NCBI GenBank assembly: GCA_009779845.1
Contig: WRBE01000009.1
Span: 1-57,953, forward strand
DNA: 57,953 nucleotides
Reading direction: 5' to 3'
From: Oscillospiraceae bacterium
GTDB lineage: Bacteria; Bacillota; Clostridia; Oscillospirales; Oscillospiraceae
Shown: positions 25,341 through 34,151 of the stretch, in pieces
Layout of the letters: every line of letters begins with the position of its first letter
How positions within the stretch are numbered: position 1 is the stretch's first letter
Position numbers and translations under genes: made by a program
Notes under the pieces: generated by a model
Databases searched by the model: none
What the model saw: the letters and a program-made list of their open reading frames with translations, nothing else
Told to the model about the DNA's origin: nothing

Positions 25341-26243
25341 TTACACCTTTTCTGTTTGACCTCGGGGCGCACGGTTGGAGAGGACGAGTCCTACCAGCGT
25401 CAGGGCGATCCCTGCGGCACTGGTCCAAGTGACGCGCTCGCCCAAAAACAGCACAGAAGCCGCAACGGTGACCAACGGTACCAAGTAGATATACGCACTG
25501 GTTTTCACCGGCCCCAACTGCTTTAAAGAGAAATTCCACAGCAAAAAACAACTGGCAGAGGCACCCAGACCCAAAAACAACATGGCCCCCAGATTGGTCG
25601 GGATCAGAAACCGTTCCAGCCCCAGTCCGGTTTGAAGCTCCATCGCAATAAGCACAGGAAGCAAAAATACCAGCCCATAGAGAAATATCCGCCGGGTGGT
25701 TTGGATGATGTGATGGCCGAGGCCGCTGATTTTTTTCGTGAAAATACAATAGACCGCCCAACAAAGGGCCGCCGAGACCGCCAACAGGTCACCAATGGGA
25801 TGCAGTTCTAGTTGGCTGCCCGCAAAACTAATGAGCCCAATGCCGCAAATGGCCAGAAGAAATCCCGCAAAAAACGACCGTGTAGGCCGCCCCCCACCCA
25901 AAAATCGCCAAGTGAGCAACCCCGTGAACACCGGCGAAACCGCCACAATCACTCCCACATTAGAGGCGGAGGTGTTCAATAGCGCAAAATCTTGGGCGAG
26001 AAAATACAGCGTTACACCGGCAAGCCCGGCCCCGGCAAACAACAGTTCTTCCCGGCGCGTGGTTTTTCTCATCCGCTTGGGGTAGACGAGGTATAGGGCC
26101 AATGTGGCTAGGCCAAAGCGGAAAAATAATACTTCAAAGGGGCTAAAATGCTGCAACAAATGCACCACCGCAACAAAGGTCACGCCCCAAGTGCATACGC
26201 AGACGGCCGCCGCTATGTGGCCTTGTAGTTGTCGTTTCTCCAA
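25341..26243 (-). CDS. EamA/DMT-family transporter
   Basis: A 300-residue protein with ten membrane segments in two EamA repeats. Typical elements are WGVTFVAVVHLLQHFSPFEVLFFRFGLATLAL in the first half and GLGASASCFLLWNFSLKQLGPVKTSAYIYLVPLVTVAASVLFLGERVTW in the second. Substrates of such exporters are often amino acids or metabolites and cannot be told here. I chose the TTG at 26243, since the farther GTG at 26279 lies upstream of the promoter -10. It is transcribed divergently from the nitroreductase gene. Confidence 0.88.
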   Translation of the reverse strand: MEKRQLQGHIAAAVCVCTWGVTFVAVVHLLQHFSPFEVLFFRFGLATLALYLVYPKRMRKTTRREELLFAGAGLAGVTLYFLAQDFALLNTSASNVGVIVAVSPVFTGLLTWRFLGGGRPTRSFFAGFLLAICGIGLISFAGSQLELHPIGDLLAVSAALCWAVYCIFTKKISGLGHHIIQTTRRIFLYGLVFLLPVLIAMELQTGLGLERFLIPTNLGAMLFLGLGASASCFLLWNFSLKQLGPVKTSAYIYLVPLVTVAASVLFLGERVTWTSAAGIALTLVGLVLSNRAPRGQTEKV

Positions 26244-26268
26244 TGAATTTCCCGCCTTTCCTAGCCGA

Positions 26269-26317
26269 CAGTATACCACGATTTCCTTTGCTTTGCAAAA
26301 GAAATCGTGGTATACTG
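26269..26317. promoter_or_regulatory. Symmetric divergent promoter for EamA and nitroreductase genes
   Basis: Two 17-base arms (CAGTATACCACGATTTC and its exact complement) flank a 15-base centre. Rightward: TTGCTT (26288-26293), 17 bp, TATACT (26311-26316). Leftward: TTGCAA (26298-26293), 17 bp, TATACT (26275-26270). The -35 boxes touch, so the two polymerases probably exclude each other. Confidence 0.75.
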
Positions 26318-26339
26318 CATGTATGAGGAGGTGTTCGCT

Positions 26340-26879
26340 ATGATAAAAGAAATCCGAACCAGAACAAGCACCCGGAAATACACCGACAAGCCGGTTGCCA
26401 ATGAGCTGGTCTTAGTGCTCATCGAAAGCGCCCGTTTGGCACCCTCCGGCAGTAATACACAGCCTTGGAATTTCATTATCGTCACTTCTGAAGAGACCAA
26501 GGCGCAAATTGCCAAAGCGAACAACAACCAACAGTGGATGACAAGTGCGCCTGTATTCATCGTCTGCGTTGCCGACATTCGGTGCCGGATAAAAGACGAT
26601 ACGGAGATAATAGTAGACGAGCACAGCAGCCTGCCGGCACTCAAGCAAATTATTCGAGATTCGGCCATCGCCATGGAGCATATTCTGTTAGAGGCCGAAC
26701 ATCTGGGCCTGTCCAGTTGTTGGACGGCGTGGTTTACCCAAGACGACATCCGCCCCATCCTCGGGGTGCCAAAAGACAAATATGTTGTGGGCATACTCAC
26801 CATCGGTTACGCAGACAAGCCCGGAAAATCCGCACCCAGACGGCCTTTAGACAGCATGATCCAATACGAAAAATGGTAG
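26340..26879 (+). CDS. Nitroreductase-family FMN oxidoreductase
   Basis: A 179-residue protein. RTRTSTRKYTDKPV (FMN phosphate contact), LIESARLAPSGSNTQPWNFIIV and the C-terminal ILTIGYADKPGKSAPRRPLDSMI are the family landmarks. The short length fits the compact clostridial subgroup, which reduces nitro, quinone or flavin substrates with NAD(P)H. GAGGAGGTG precedes the ATG. It is followed within 13 bases by a HAD gene, forming a rightward operon. Confidence 0.92.
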   Translation: MIKEIRTRTSTRKYTDKPVANELVLVLIESARLAPSGSNTQPWNFIIVTSEETKAQIAKANNNQQWMTSAPVFIVCVADIRCRIKDDTEIIVDEHSSLPALKQIIRDSAIAMEHILLEAEHLGLSSCWTAWFTQDDIRPILGVPKDKYVVGILTIGYADKPGKSAPRRPLDSMIQYEKW

Positions 26880-26891
26880 GAGGGCACCGCC

Positions 26892-27479
26892 ATGAACTTC
26901 ATCTTCGACATCGGCAACGTACTGCTCCACTTCAAGCCTGTCCCTTTTTTAAAGTCGCTGTTTGGCGAGCAAGCTGTAATCGACACCATGTACCAAACCA
27001 TTTTTTGTAGCCCGGAGTGGGAGCGGCTAGACCAAGGCTTTCTGACCCATCGGGAGGCGGTGGACATCTTTTGTACGAGAGAGCCAAGCTTCCAGCCAGA
27101 AATCCGGCAAACCATGGAGCGCTTGCCTGACATGTTGACCCCCATCGCAGACACGGTGGCGTTATTGCCCAACATCAAAGAAGCGGGGCATCGGCTATAT
27201 TACTTGTCCAACTTCCACAGCGATTTGCAGGACTATGTGCTGGGGCAATACCCCTTTTTCAACCTCTTTGACGGTGGGGTGTTTTCTTGCGATGTGAAGC
27301 GAATTAAGCCGGATCCGGAAATCTACCGCAATTTACTGGATGCGTATCAACTCGCCCCCGAAGATTGCGTGTTTGTTGACGATATGGAACAAAACGTAAC
27401 CGCCGCCGCTGCGTTGGGGATGCACGGTGTCCTGTTCACCAGCGCAGATTGTGTTAAGGCGTTTCTCGACAATCTATAA
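26892..27479 (+). CDS. HAD-superfamily hydrolase (subfamily IA-like)
   Basis: A 195-residue protein. Motif I is FDIGNVLLHF: the nucleophile Asp is kept, while the second Asp is replaced by Asn, as in YihX-type HAD phosphatases. Motif II is YYLSNFHS, motif III KRIKPDPEIY and motif IV FVDDMEQNV. It probably dephosphorylates a small sugar phosphate. The ATG follows AGGAGG. It belongs to the operon 26340-28169. Confidence 0.92.
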   Translation: MNFIFDIGNVLLHFKPVPFLKSLFGEQAVIDTMYQTIFCSPEWERLDQGFLTHREAVDIFCTREPSFQPEIRQTMERLPDMLTPIADTVALLPNIKEAGHRLYYLSNFHSDLQDYVLGQYPFFNLFDGGVFSCDVKRIKPDPEIYRNLLDAYQLAPEDCVFVDDMEQNVTAAAALGMHGVLFTSADCVKAFLDNL

Positions 27480-27495
27480 GGGGGGGGCGATGTAG

Positions 27496-27786
27496 ATGAA
27501 CGAGACAGTCTATACATACGATGCAGTTATCCAAGCCAGCGATATCGGCAAAGGCGGTGCTTATGTGCCCTTTCCCTACGACATCCGACAAGCGTTTGGC
27601 CGGGGGCGGGTCAAAGTGCATGTCACGTTTGACGGCGAGCCTTATGATGGCAGCGTGGTCAATATGGGCGTTACGAACCCGGACGGGTCGGTGTGCTATA
27701 TCATCGGCATATTAAAAAAAATCCGCAATAAAATCGGCAAGCAACCCGGCGATACGGTTCACGTAACCGTCCGGGAACGTATATAA
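27496..27786 (+). CDS. DUF1905-domain protein
   Basis: A 96-residue protein matching DUF1905: YVPFPYDIRQAFGRGRVKVHVTFDGEPYDGSVVNMG and GKQPGDTVHVTVRER. These are small beta-barrel proteins of unknown role, often annotated 'DUF1905' alone or fused to YdeI-like domains. It lies 16 bases after the HAD gene and 17 before the next gene. Confidence 0.85.
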   Translation: MNETVYTYDAVIQASDIGKGGAYVPFPYDIRQAFGRGRVKVHVTFDGEPYDGSVVNMGVTNPDGSVCYIIGILKKIRNKIGKQPGDTVHVTVRERI

Positions 27787-27803
27787 AAGAGGAGGACGAC
27801 CCC

Positions 27804-28169
27804 ATGATGAAAGCACAACACAAATGGACCCCGGAACTGGCCGAGATCGAATTTACCTTTACCGACTGGGGCAGTTTTGGCAAAGTGTTCTGGCGGCACA
27901 GGAAAGAGCTACTGCTCAAAGCGGGAGCACGTCTCACCCTAGAGCCGCAGTTGAACAAAGACGGGTCGCTCAACTACTCCGCCAAGTTCGCCAAAGCTCT
28001 CCGGGCTGAGTATCAGGACAAGATTGTGGACGGGGTGACGACGGAGGATATTGTCTTCCCCTCCCCCAATGAACTGGGCATTTTCCTACGGTTCGGCGGG
28101 GAGAATACTTGGTTGAGTTTGAAGGATGGGGATGGTAAGACGCTACATGAGTGGAGTGTGGTGGGGTAG
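27804..28169 (+). CDS. Hypothetical protein at the end of the nitroreductase operon
   Basis: A 121-residue soluble protein with a helical N-terminal half and a beta-rich C-terminus (LGIFLRFGGENTWLSLKDGDGKTLHEW). I do not recognise the family. GAGGAGG precedes the ATG. Its tight position after the DUF1905 gene suggests it is the last gene of the operon. Confidence 0.75.
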   Translation: MMKAQHKWTPELAEIEFTFTDWGSFGKVFWRHRKELLLKAGARLTLEPQLNKDGSLNYSAKFAKALRAEYQDKIVDGVTTEDIVFPSPNELGIFLRFGGENTWLSLKDGDGKTLHEWSVVG

Positions 28170-28262
28170 GCTTTGTGCCATTCGTGTGATAGAATGTTTT
28201 TGTTCGTTGCTCATCATTTCGGTGGGCTGTGAATAGTTTTTATAGTTTGAGGAGCCTTATAC

Positions 28263-28454
28263 ATGAAGAACAAAAATATTCCAAATATCATTTTCATAAT
28301 TTCCATGCTGATATATACAGGAATGGCCATAGAAGTTATTGTTGTGCGCAACTTTCTTGCTTTAGGCATTGCGGCAGGTCTTGCCGTAGCAGCACTTTAC
28401 ACTCTGTCAATAGCTTGTTTGATTGTTGCTGCCCACATAAAGAAAAAATTGTGA
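28263..28454 (+). CDS. Small two-helix membrane protein
   Basis: A 63-residue protein with two hydrophobic helices (residues 8-28 and 32-58) and a lysine-rich end, behind GAGGAG. Immediately after its TGA the same frame continues with another hydrophobic segment (28455-28624). The gene may be a truncated form of a longer membrane protein. No function recognised. Confidence 0.6.
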   Translation: MKNKNIPNIIFIISMLIYTGMAIEVIVVRNFLALGIAAGLAVAALYTLSIACLIVAAHIKKKL

Positions 28455-28624
28455 GCAACGCTTTGTAGAATAGTGGTTATCGGCTGGCTCGCATTTGTGT
28501 TTATTACCTCATTTTCCTCGGCAAATGAAGATGCGACTATAATGGCGATTATATTGACCATTGTTGCAGTCTCAGCTATGGTGTCTGGTGTTCTTCGTCG
28601 CAATGTACAAAACAGAGACAGCTG
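28455..28624 (+). pseudogene. In-frame continuation of the small membrane protein, possible remnant
   Basis: After the TGA at 28452-28454 the frame stays open for 56 codons with a clear membrane segment (AIILTIVAVSAMVSGVL). A GTG at 28473 could start a 50-residue protein, but it has no ribosome site. A nonsense mutation splitting a longer gene explains this best. Confidence 0.4.
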
Positions 28625-28729
28625 ACGTTGTTGACACGCCAAATAAGCACTTCCGACTCCAAAGAGTAAAATGCCCTTATTGCGTAGGTAGCTGGCTTTT
28701 GAACAGCAAATAATATGCGCTTCCCTATA

Positions 28730-28849
28730 TCACTCCCCACGCCGTCGCCTCACCCAAAACACAAGTGCCACCAAAAACACTGTCACGGCTACCGCAAGTA
28801 ACCCTATTGCCAGTAGCACTGACCACGACACAAAAATTGTTACTGCCAT
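28730..28849 (-). CDS. Single-helix small membrane protein
   Basis: A 39-residue frame: one long hydrophobic helix (SWSVLLAIGLLAVAVTVFLV) followed by a basic tail (RRRRGE). GGGGGTG lies about seven bases before the ATG. It is not recognisable as a known family and could be a type I-like toxin or simply a small membrane protein. Confidence 0.45.
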   Translation of the reverse strand: MAVTIFVSWSVLLAIGLLAVAVTVFLVALVFWVRRRRGE

Positions 28850-28873
28850 CCAAACACACCCCCATTTAAAGTT

Positions 28874-28901
28874 AGAGGCTGGCGCAGAAACGCCAGCCTC
28901 T
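28874..28901. terminator. Terminator near ireB
   Basis: AGAGGCTGGCG and CGCCAGCCTCT pair around a six-base loop and are followed by TTTTCTTT on the plus strand. It also lies just past the ireB stop on the minus strand. Confidence 0.75.
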
Positions 28902-28914
28902 TTTCTTTATTCTT

Positions 28915-29166
28915 CTACTCTTTATGTTCCAAATACTGTACCACCAGCTCCCGCAACAGCTCGTCCCGGTCGATTCTGGCGATCAGGGTGCGGGCGTTGT
29001 TGTGGTTGGTGATATAGGTGGGATCCTCTGATAAGATGTACCCCACGATTTGGTTGATGGGGTTATAGCCTTTTTGGATTAAGGAGTTATAGACAGAGCC
29101 CATAATTTCCCGAATCTCTTGGTCGCGGCCCACCACTTGGAACTTTTGGGTATACTCTGACATCAT
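28915..29166 (-). CDS. ireB: IreB-family regulatory phosphoprotein (UPF0297)
   Basis: An 83-residue protein with [57 protein letters not shown], almost the whole family consensus. In Enterococcus, IreB is phosphorylated on an N-terminal threonine by the Ser/Thr kinase IreK and affects cephalosporin tolerance; the threonine near the start (SEYTQKF) may be equivalent. GAGGTG precedes the ATG at 29166; the ATG at 29163 is also possible. Confidence 0.93.
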   Translation of the reverse strand: MMSEYTQKFQVVGRDQEIREIMGSVYNSLIQKGYNPINQIVGYILSEDPTYITNHNNARTLIARIDRDELLRELVVQYLEHKE

Positions 29167-29243
29167 GTTGCCACCTCGTTTCAATCTCTCCCGCTACTGG
29201 GTAGTATACCCATAATAGCAAACTTTTGTCATGCTGTAAAGGG

Positions 29244-31637
29244 CTATCGGATGACAGCACCCAGCTTTGTCTCTAACGCCGTCAAAATCTTTGTGGTGGC
29301 ACTGTCGGCATCCTCGTCGGTCAGGGTACGATCCTCTGCCCGGTAAGAGAGTGCGAAGGCCACGCTTTTCTTCCCTTCCGGGATGGGGTTGCCGGTGTAG
29401 ATGTCAAACAGACTGCTTGCCACCAGTCGTTTGCCACCGGCGACGTTGATGACCTCTTGAAGTTGAGCCACTGTCACCGCCTCGTCACAGACCACCGCAA
29501 TATCACGGGCCATGGCGGGGTATTTGGGTAGGGGTTTGTAGGTCTGCTCCGGGCCCATAACGGCGAACAGGGTCTCTACATCCAACTCGGCGGCGTAGAC
29601 CTCGCCCTCAAAGTCGTAGTTTTTTGCGGTCAGGGGATGGACTTGGCCCAAGCGGCCCAGTACGTGTTCTCCCGCTCTGATTTCCGCACACCGACCTGGG
29701 TGGTAAATGGGGTCGTTACCCTCGGCAGTCCAAGTGACATTCGAGATGCGAAGGTTAGCAAGTAACGCTTCCACGGCGCCTTTGAGTGTAAAGAAATCGA
29801 CACCATCACCGTAAGCACCCAAGGTAAGGTGCAGCCGCTCGTCACAGAGGGTCTGGCTCTCACTATTGGGCAGATACACCCGCCCCAGCTCATAAAGCCG
29901 GGCGGATTCGTTGCGGTAGCTGTGGTTTCTGGCTAGGGTCTCTAGCATGGCGGGGACGGCGATGGTTCGCATCCGACTGGTGTCCTCGCCTAAAGGGTTG
30001 AGAATCGTCAGCATCTCCCGTTCCGGTGCGTCCGCAGGTAACCGTACTTTATCCAAGGCCACTTGCCCGGTGAAGGTATAGGTCAAAATCTCGTGATAAC
30101 CCAAACTGCGGAGCATGACTCCCACTTGCCGTTCCAGTTTCTGCCGGGGCGTAAACCCGCCTTGGACGGCGGCGCCACGGAACATGGTGGCGGGAATCAC
30201 GTTGTAGCCGTAGAATCGAGCCACCTCTTCCGCTAAGTCCGCCCACTGGCTCACGTCCAGCCGCCATGAGGGCACGGTAACAAGATTGTCCGCGTCTACG
30301 GTGAACCCGACTTTTTCTAGAATGTTTGCCATGTCAACTGCGGCAATGTCGGTGCCTAACAGGGCGTTGATTTTCTCCGCTTCTAAGGGCAGTGTCACCG
30401 GAGCACGGTCAGCGGCGATGACATCTACTACGCCGTCTACCACGTCGCCTGCGCCCACTAGCTCCACCAGCTCACAAGCCCGCTGGACGGCGGGTAGCGT
30501 GTTCATGGGGTCAAGGCCCTTTTCAAACCGACCGGAAGCATCCGTCCGCATCCCCAGACGGGCCGCTGTTTTACGAATACTCACGCCGTTAAAATTCGCC
30601 GACTCAAACACTACCGTGCGGGTGGTCTCTGTTATCTCACTGCTGGCCCCGCCCATGACACCGGCGATGCCGACGGCCTTTTGCTCGTCTGCGATGACTA
30701 AGGCATCCTCTAAGGCCCGCTCTTTGCCGTCTAGGGTCATGATGGTCTCTCCCGGTGCGGCACGGCGGACGTTGATTTTACCGCCCTCTACACAGGCATG
30801 GTCAAAGGCGTGCATGGGCTGGCCGTATTCTAGCATGACGTAGTTTGTAATATCCACAATATTATTGATAGGCCGCACGCCGCTGGCCCGGAGCCGCTGG
30901 CGCATCCACACAGGGGATGGCCCGATTTTCACGTTTTGTACCACTCTTGCGGTAAACCGGGGGCAGAGGTCAGCGTCCCAAATTTCTACGTCTAACAACT
31001 CTAAAACATCCCCACCAGAGCCTTTGACTTCCGGTGTTTTTACTGTGAAAGGCACGTCGAAACTGGCCGCCGACTCTCGCGCCAGACCGATGACAGAGAG
31101 ACAGTCTGGGCGGTTGCTGGTAATCTCGAACTCTACCACCTTGTCGTCAAAACCCAAGATAGGCCGGATGTCGTCGCCCAGTTGATATCCCTCGATTTCC
31201 TCCGGGGTGAAGGTCAGAATCCCGTCCTCTACCGAAAAGGGGTAGTCGTTTTGTTCTAATAACAGTTCGTCCGGTGAACAGAGCATTCCGTTGGACTCAA
31301 TGCCCCGCAGTTTACCCTTTTTAATCTCTTTCCCGCAGGGTAGCAGAGACTTATGCAGTGCCACGAGGCAAATGTCGCCTTGCTTTAAGTTGTCCGCCCC
31401 AGTGACGATGATAATCGGCTCATCTTGGCCGATATCCACATGGCAGACCCATAGGGAATCTGCGTCCGGGTGGCGGCCAATCTCTACAATTTGGCCCAGT
31501 ACCACATTTTGGGTAGTGGCTCCTAAATCATCCGTGCCCTCCACTTTTGAGCCGGTGATGGTTAGCCGGTCTGCATATTCTTTGTCGCCGGCTTTGATGT
31601 CTGTAAAGTCCGCCAACCATTTTCTGGATAGTTTCAT
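29244..31637 (-). CDS. pheT: Phenylalanine-tRNA ligase, beta subunit
   Basis: A 797-residue protein of normal bacterial length. Domains: EMAP/tRNA-binding OB fold (LGQIVEIGRHPDADSLWVCHVD), B3/4 editing domain with GVMGGASSEITETT, the B5 repeat, a catalytic-like core (ILTYTFTG), and the C-terminal ferredoxin-fold anticodon-binding domain (PLPKYPAMARDIAVVCDE). With PheS it forms the alpha2beta2 enzyme that charges tRNA-Phe. It lies 14 bases after pheS in one operon. Confidence 0.97.
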   Translation of the reverse strand: MKLSRKWLADFTDIKAGDKEYADRLTITGSKVEGTDDLGATTQNVVLGQIVEIGRHPDADSLWVCHVDIGQDEPIIIVTGADNLKQGDICLVALHKSLLPCGKEIKKGKLRGIESNGMLCSPDELLLEQNDYPFSVEDGILTFTPEEIEGYQLGDDIRPILGFDDKVVEFEITSNRPDCLSVIGLARESAASFDVPFTVKTPEVKGSGGDVLELLDVEIWDADLCPRFTARVVQNVKIGPSPVWMRQRLRASGVRPINNIVDITNYVMLEYGQPMHAFDHACVEGGKINVRRAAPGETIMTLDGKERALEDALVIADEQKAVGIAGVMGGASSEITETTRTVVFESANFNGVSIRKTAARLGMRTDASGRFEKGLDPMNTLPAVQRACELVELVGAGDVVDGVVDVIAADRAPVTLPLEAEKINALLGTDIAAVDMANILEKVGFTVDADNLVTVPSWRLDVSQWADLAEEVARFYGYNVIPATMFRGAAVQGGFTPRQKLERQVGVMLRSLGYHEILTYTFTGQVALDKVRLPADAPEREMLTILNPLGEDTSRMRTIAVPAMLETLARNHSYRNESARLYELGRVYLPNSESQTLCDERLHLTLGAYGDGVDFFTLKGAVEALLANLRISNVTWTAEGNDPIYHPGRCAEIRAGEHVLGRLGQVHPLTAKNYDFEGEVYAAELDVETLFAVMGPEQTYKPLPKYPAMARDIAVVCDEAVTVAQLQEVINVAGGKRLVASSLFDIYTGNPIPEGKKSVAFALSYRAEDRTLTDEDADSATTKILTALETKLGAVIR

Positions 31638-31651
31638 TTCTTGTACCCCTC

Positions 31652-32680
31652 CTAGAATTGCGTGAGGAACCGCAGATCGTTCTCGAAAATCAGCCGTAGG
31701 TCGCTGATGTTATACCGCATCATGGTCATCCGCTCTAACCCGCACCCGAAAGCAAAGCCGGAATATTCCTCCGGGTCAATGCCGCAGTTTCGCAGTACGT
31801 TGGGATGCACCATCCCGGCGCCGAGGAGTTCAATCCAACCCTCGCCTTTGCACATGGGACAGCCCTGTCCCCGGCACTTAAAGCATTGACAGTCCACCTC
31901 GCAAGACGGCTCTGTAAACGGAAAGTGATGGGGCCGGAATCGGGTGGCGGTGCCTTTGCCGTAGAGTTGTTCGACTAGGGTGTTCAACGTCCCCTTCAAG
32001 TCCGCCATGGTGACGCCTTTGTCCACCACTAACCCCTCAATTTGGTGAAACATGGGAGAGTGGGTGGCATCCACCTCGTCTTTGCGGTACACCCGACCCG
32101 GTGCGACCACTCGGATGGGTGGTTTCGTGCTCTCCATCACCCGCACTTGCACAGGGGATGTGTGGGTGCGGAGGACATGCTTGTCCTCTTTGTCAAAATA
32201 AAAAGTGTCACCCCAGTCACGAGAGGGGTGCCCCTCCGGGGTGCCCAGCTTATCGAACACGTTGGCGGCAAGCTCCACCTCCGGCCCTTCGGCAACGGCG
32301 AAGCCCATGCTGATGAAAATGTCTAACACCTCGTCTAAGGTTTTCATCATCACATGCTGGTGGCCCACGACGTTTGCTGTGCCGGGGATGGTCACATCCA
32401 GCGTTTCAGCGGTTAGTTGTACCTGTAGCGCCGCCGCTTCCAGTGTCTCCCGCCGGGTGGTGAGGGCGGTTTCTATCTCTGCCCGGAGGGTGTTGGCCAA
32501 TTGGCCTACAGCGGCCCGCTCTTCGTGGGATAGGGTGCCGATTTGTTTTAAAATGGTGGTCATTTCGCCTTTTTTACCAGAAAATCGGACACGCAGGGCT
32601 TCTAAACTCGCTAAATCTGGGGCCACTGCGATGGCGGCTAGGGCCTCTTGGCCTAGTGCCGTTAATTGGTCGTTTATCAT
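31652..32680 (-). CDS. pheS: Phenylalanine-tRNA ligase, alpha subunit
   Basis: A 342-residue protein. The N-terminal coiled coil binds tRNA. Class II motif 2 (VYRKDEVDATHSPMFHQIEGLVVDKG) and motif 3 (SGFAFGCGLERMTMMRY) are visible. A CQCFKCRGQGCPMCKGEG segment inserted around residues 255-275 could bind zinc. I use the ATG at 32680; the in-frame GTG nine bases earlier lies within the AAGGAGTG ribosome site. Repeat copy A occupies the upstream region; I found no T-box. Confidence 0.97.
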   Translation of the reverse strand: MINDQLTALGQEALAAIAVAPDLASLEALRVRFSGKKGEMTTILKQIGTLSHEERAAVGQLANTLRAEIETALTTRRETLEAAALQVQLTAETLDVTIPGTANVVGHQHVMMKTLDEVLDIFISMGFAVAEGPEVELAANVFDKLGTPEGHPSRDWGDTFYFDKEDKHVLRTHTSPVQVRVMESTKPPIRVVAPGRVYRKDEVDATHSPMFHQIEGLVVDKGVTMADLKGTLNTLVEQLYGKGTATRFRPHHFPFTEPSCEVDCQCFKCRGQGCPMCKGEGWIELLGAGMVHPNVLRNCGIDPEEYSGFAFGCGLERMTMMRYNISDLRLIFENDLRFLTQF

Positions 32681-32771
32681 GCCGAACACTCCTTTATCTT
32701 GACATGCCTTTGTATCGCTGATACATTATACTGGAGAAACGTATATTTTGCAAGGCGTTTTGTGTCATTCG

Positions 32772-32790
32772 GCTCCTTTTTGAAAGGAGC
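32772..32790. terminator. Short hairpin upstream of pheS
   Basis: GCTCCTTT and AAAGGAGC pair around a three-base loop, between repeat copy A and pheS. Its role is unclear. Confidence 0.45.
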
Positions 32791-32860
32791 TGTCAGTGTA
32801 GCTGGCTGAGGGTTGCGCTTGCCCTTTGCCTTTCGTGGGGGACGGTGTCCTTGGTGTCCC

Positions 32861-33175
32861 GGTTCTTGCCCTTTTCTTTCGGCGTTTCGCCGAGGATTTC
32901 TTGGCAGGAACCGCCAACTGGTATTGTCCTGCCGGACGGGCCTTCTTTGCGGTTTCGCAAAGAAGCAAAGGAAACACAGGGGCTGCGCCCCTATGTACCC
33001 GCAAAGGTCAAGGGCAGAGTGACGACGGTTTCGCATCTTATACCCCGCACTGGTGTCGATACTCTCTAGCCGGATGTCATAGTACTCTAAGCTCCAATGG
33101 TCAAGGGCGGTGGTGTCGCCAGTGGGATGTTCTATTGAAATGCGCTCATGAACTCTATATAGGGTCAAGAGACCT
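32861..33175 (+). repeat. Dispersed structured repeat, copy A
   Basis: About 315 bp sharing long stretches with copies at 42752 and 43109. Landmarks in order: a TTTCGGCGTTTCGCCGA hairpin, CCTGCCGGACGGGCC, a CTTCTTTG/CAAAGAAG hairpin, ACAGGGGCTGCGCCCCTATG, GGTCAAGGGCAGAGTGACGA, CTCCAATGGTCAAGGGCGGT, TATTGAAATGCGCTCATGAA and GGGTCAAGAGA. It is intergenic, and its beginning faces pheS. Confidence 0.85.
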
Positions 33176-33286
33176 GTCCGACCCGCTTCCTATAAATGAC
33201 GGGAAGCGCAGATTGATGGGGTATGGTGGTTTTTCTGTAGGTGTGGTAGAATTGTAGGAGTGCATGAAGGAGAGGGCGCGACTGTG

Positions 33287-33763
33287 ATGGTGGTTAGAGT
33301 TTACGATAGTCAATCGGGTGTTTATTTTAGGTCAGAAGTTTATGCAATTATAAATTCGGGTTGGTATGAAAAACGATTAGTCGTCGTTCCATCCGACAGT
33401 GGCAGTTACTTCCAATTTTTTGATTACCTTGATAAAAGCAACCCCCAAGAACCAAAAGTCCTTATAAACGCAATTTCATCTGACGGCTTTCATGATGGCT
33501 TTGAATGGTTATATCGAAACAATGAAAATGTTGATGAGCAACTTAGTGATTTTACAAAAGTATTAGACAAAAGCATTCGATTCTTTGAATATAGAGGCTA
33601 TTCATGGATTTATGATAACAAGTCTTTACTGAGTGAACTTCTAAAAGGCGGCATGGTATCAACGGCGAATTATGAAAATCGAATGATAAATTCTAATGCC
33701 TACAAAATAGATGGTTGGCATTACATCGAAACGCAGCAAGACATTGATTCCATATTTGAGTAA
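33287..33763 (+). CDS. Hypothetical AT-rich protein 1
   Basis: A 158-residue soluble protein rich in aromatic and acidic residues (YFQFFDYLDKS, DGFEWLYRNNENVDEQLSDF). Codon use is clearly AT-richer than neighbours, a sign of recent transfer. AAGGAGAGGG lies upstream; GTG at 33284 is an alternative start. I recognise no family. The gene follows repeat copy A and precedes a second AT-rich gene. Confidence 0.65.
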   Translation: MVVRVYDSQSGVYFRSEVYAIINSGWYEKRLVVVPSDSGSYFQFFDYLDKSNPQEPKVLINAISSDGFHDGFEWLYRNNENVDEQLSDFTKVLDKSIRFFEYRGYSWIYDNKSLLSELLKGGMVSTANYENRMINSNAYKIDGWHYIETQQDIDSIFE

Positions 33764-33796
33764 ACCAGCGGATTCCACGACAGCGTACTAAAAGGG

Positions 33797-34102
33797 ATGA
33801 ATTATATAAGCGGTGCCTATGTTGACGATAAAAACCGTATTCACTGCACAGACGAAGTGAGACAAGTAACCATGCGATTTGATAGTCAATGGTGCCGTCC
33901 TATAGAAATGGTTTTTGAAGCGGTAGTAGCATTGAACTTGCGGCCTTTCCAAGATAATCAATCATCGTGGCTTTATGATGCATCACTTTTTGTGCAAAAT
34001 GAAACAGTTTTTTTCTTTGATTCGCATATTGATGCTATAGACCGAACCTATGACGGAACATGGATAGAATCATATGGGCTACGATGGCGGTTTTGCAATT
34101 GA
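33797..34102 (+). CDS. Hypothetical AT-rich protein 2
   Basis: A 101-residue protein (IHCTDEVRQVTMRFDSQW, SSWLYDASLFVQNETVFFFDSH) with the same AT-rich composition as its upstream neighbour, 33 bases away. The ribosome site is weak (AAAAGGG abutting the ATG), so it may depend on coupling. No family recognised. The pair may be a transferred module, for example of the immunity-protein type, but that is speculative. Confidence 0.5.
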   Translation: MNYISGAYVDDKNRIHCTDEVRQVTMRFDSQWCRPIEMVFEAVVALNLRPFQDNQSSWLYDASLFVQNETVFFFDSHIDAIDRTYDGTWIESYGLRWRFCN

Positions 34103-34151
34103 TTTCCCCCCTAAGCAATCACACCACCAACCCAAACAGGAGACACCCACC

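Noticed and set aside
32677-33168. 163-codon minus-strand frame across repeat copy A
   Set aside because: A similar reading exists in copy B, but the differences are not biased toward synonymous changes, copy C does not keep the frame, and the frame covers hairpins. I treat it as non-coding.
32690-33285. T-box riboswitch upstream of pheS
   Set aside because: I looked for the AGGGTGG-x-ACCGCG element and a specifier loop and found none; likewise upstream of aspS and thrC.
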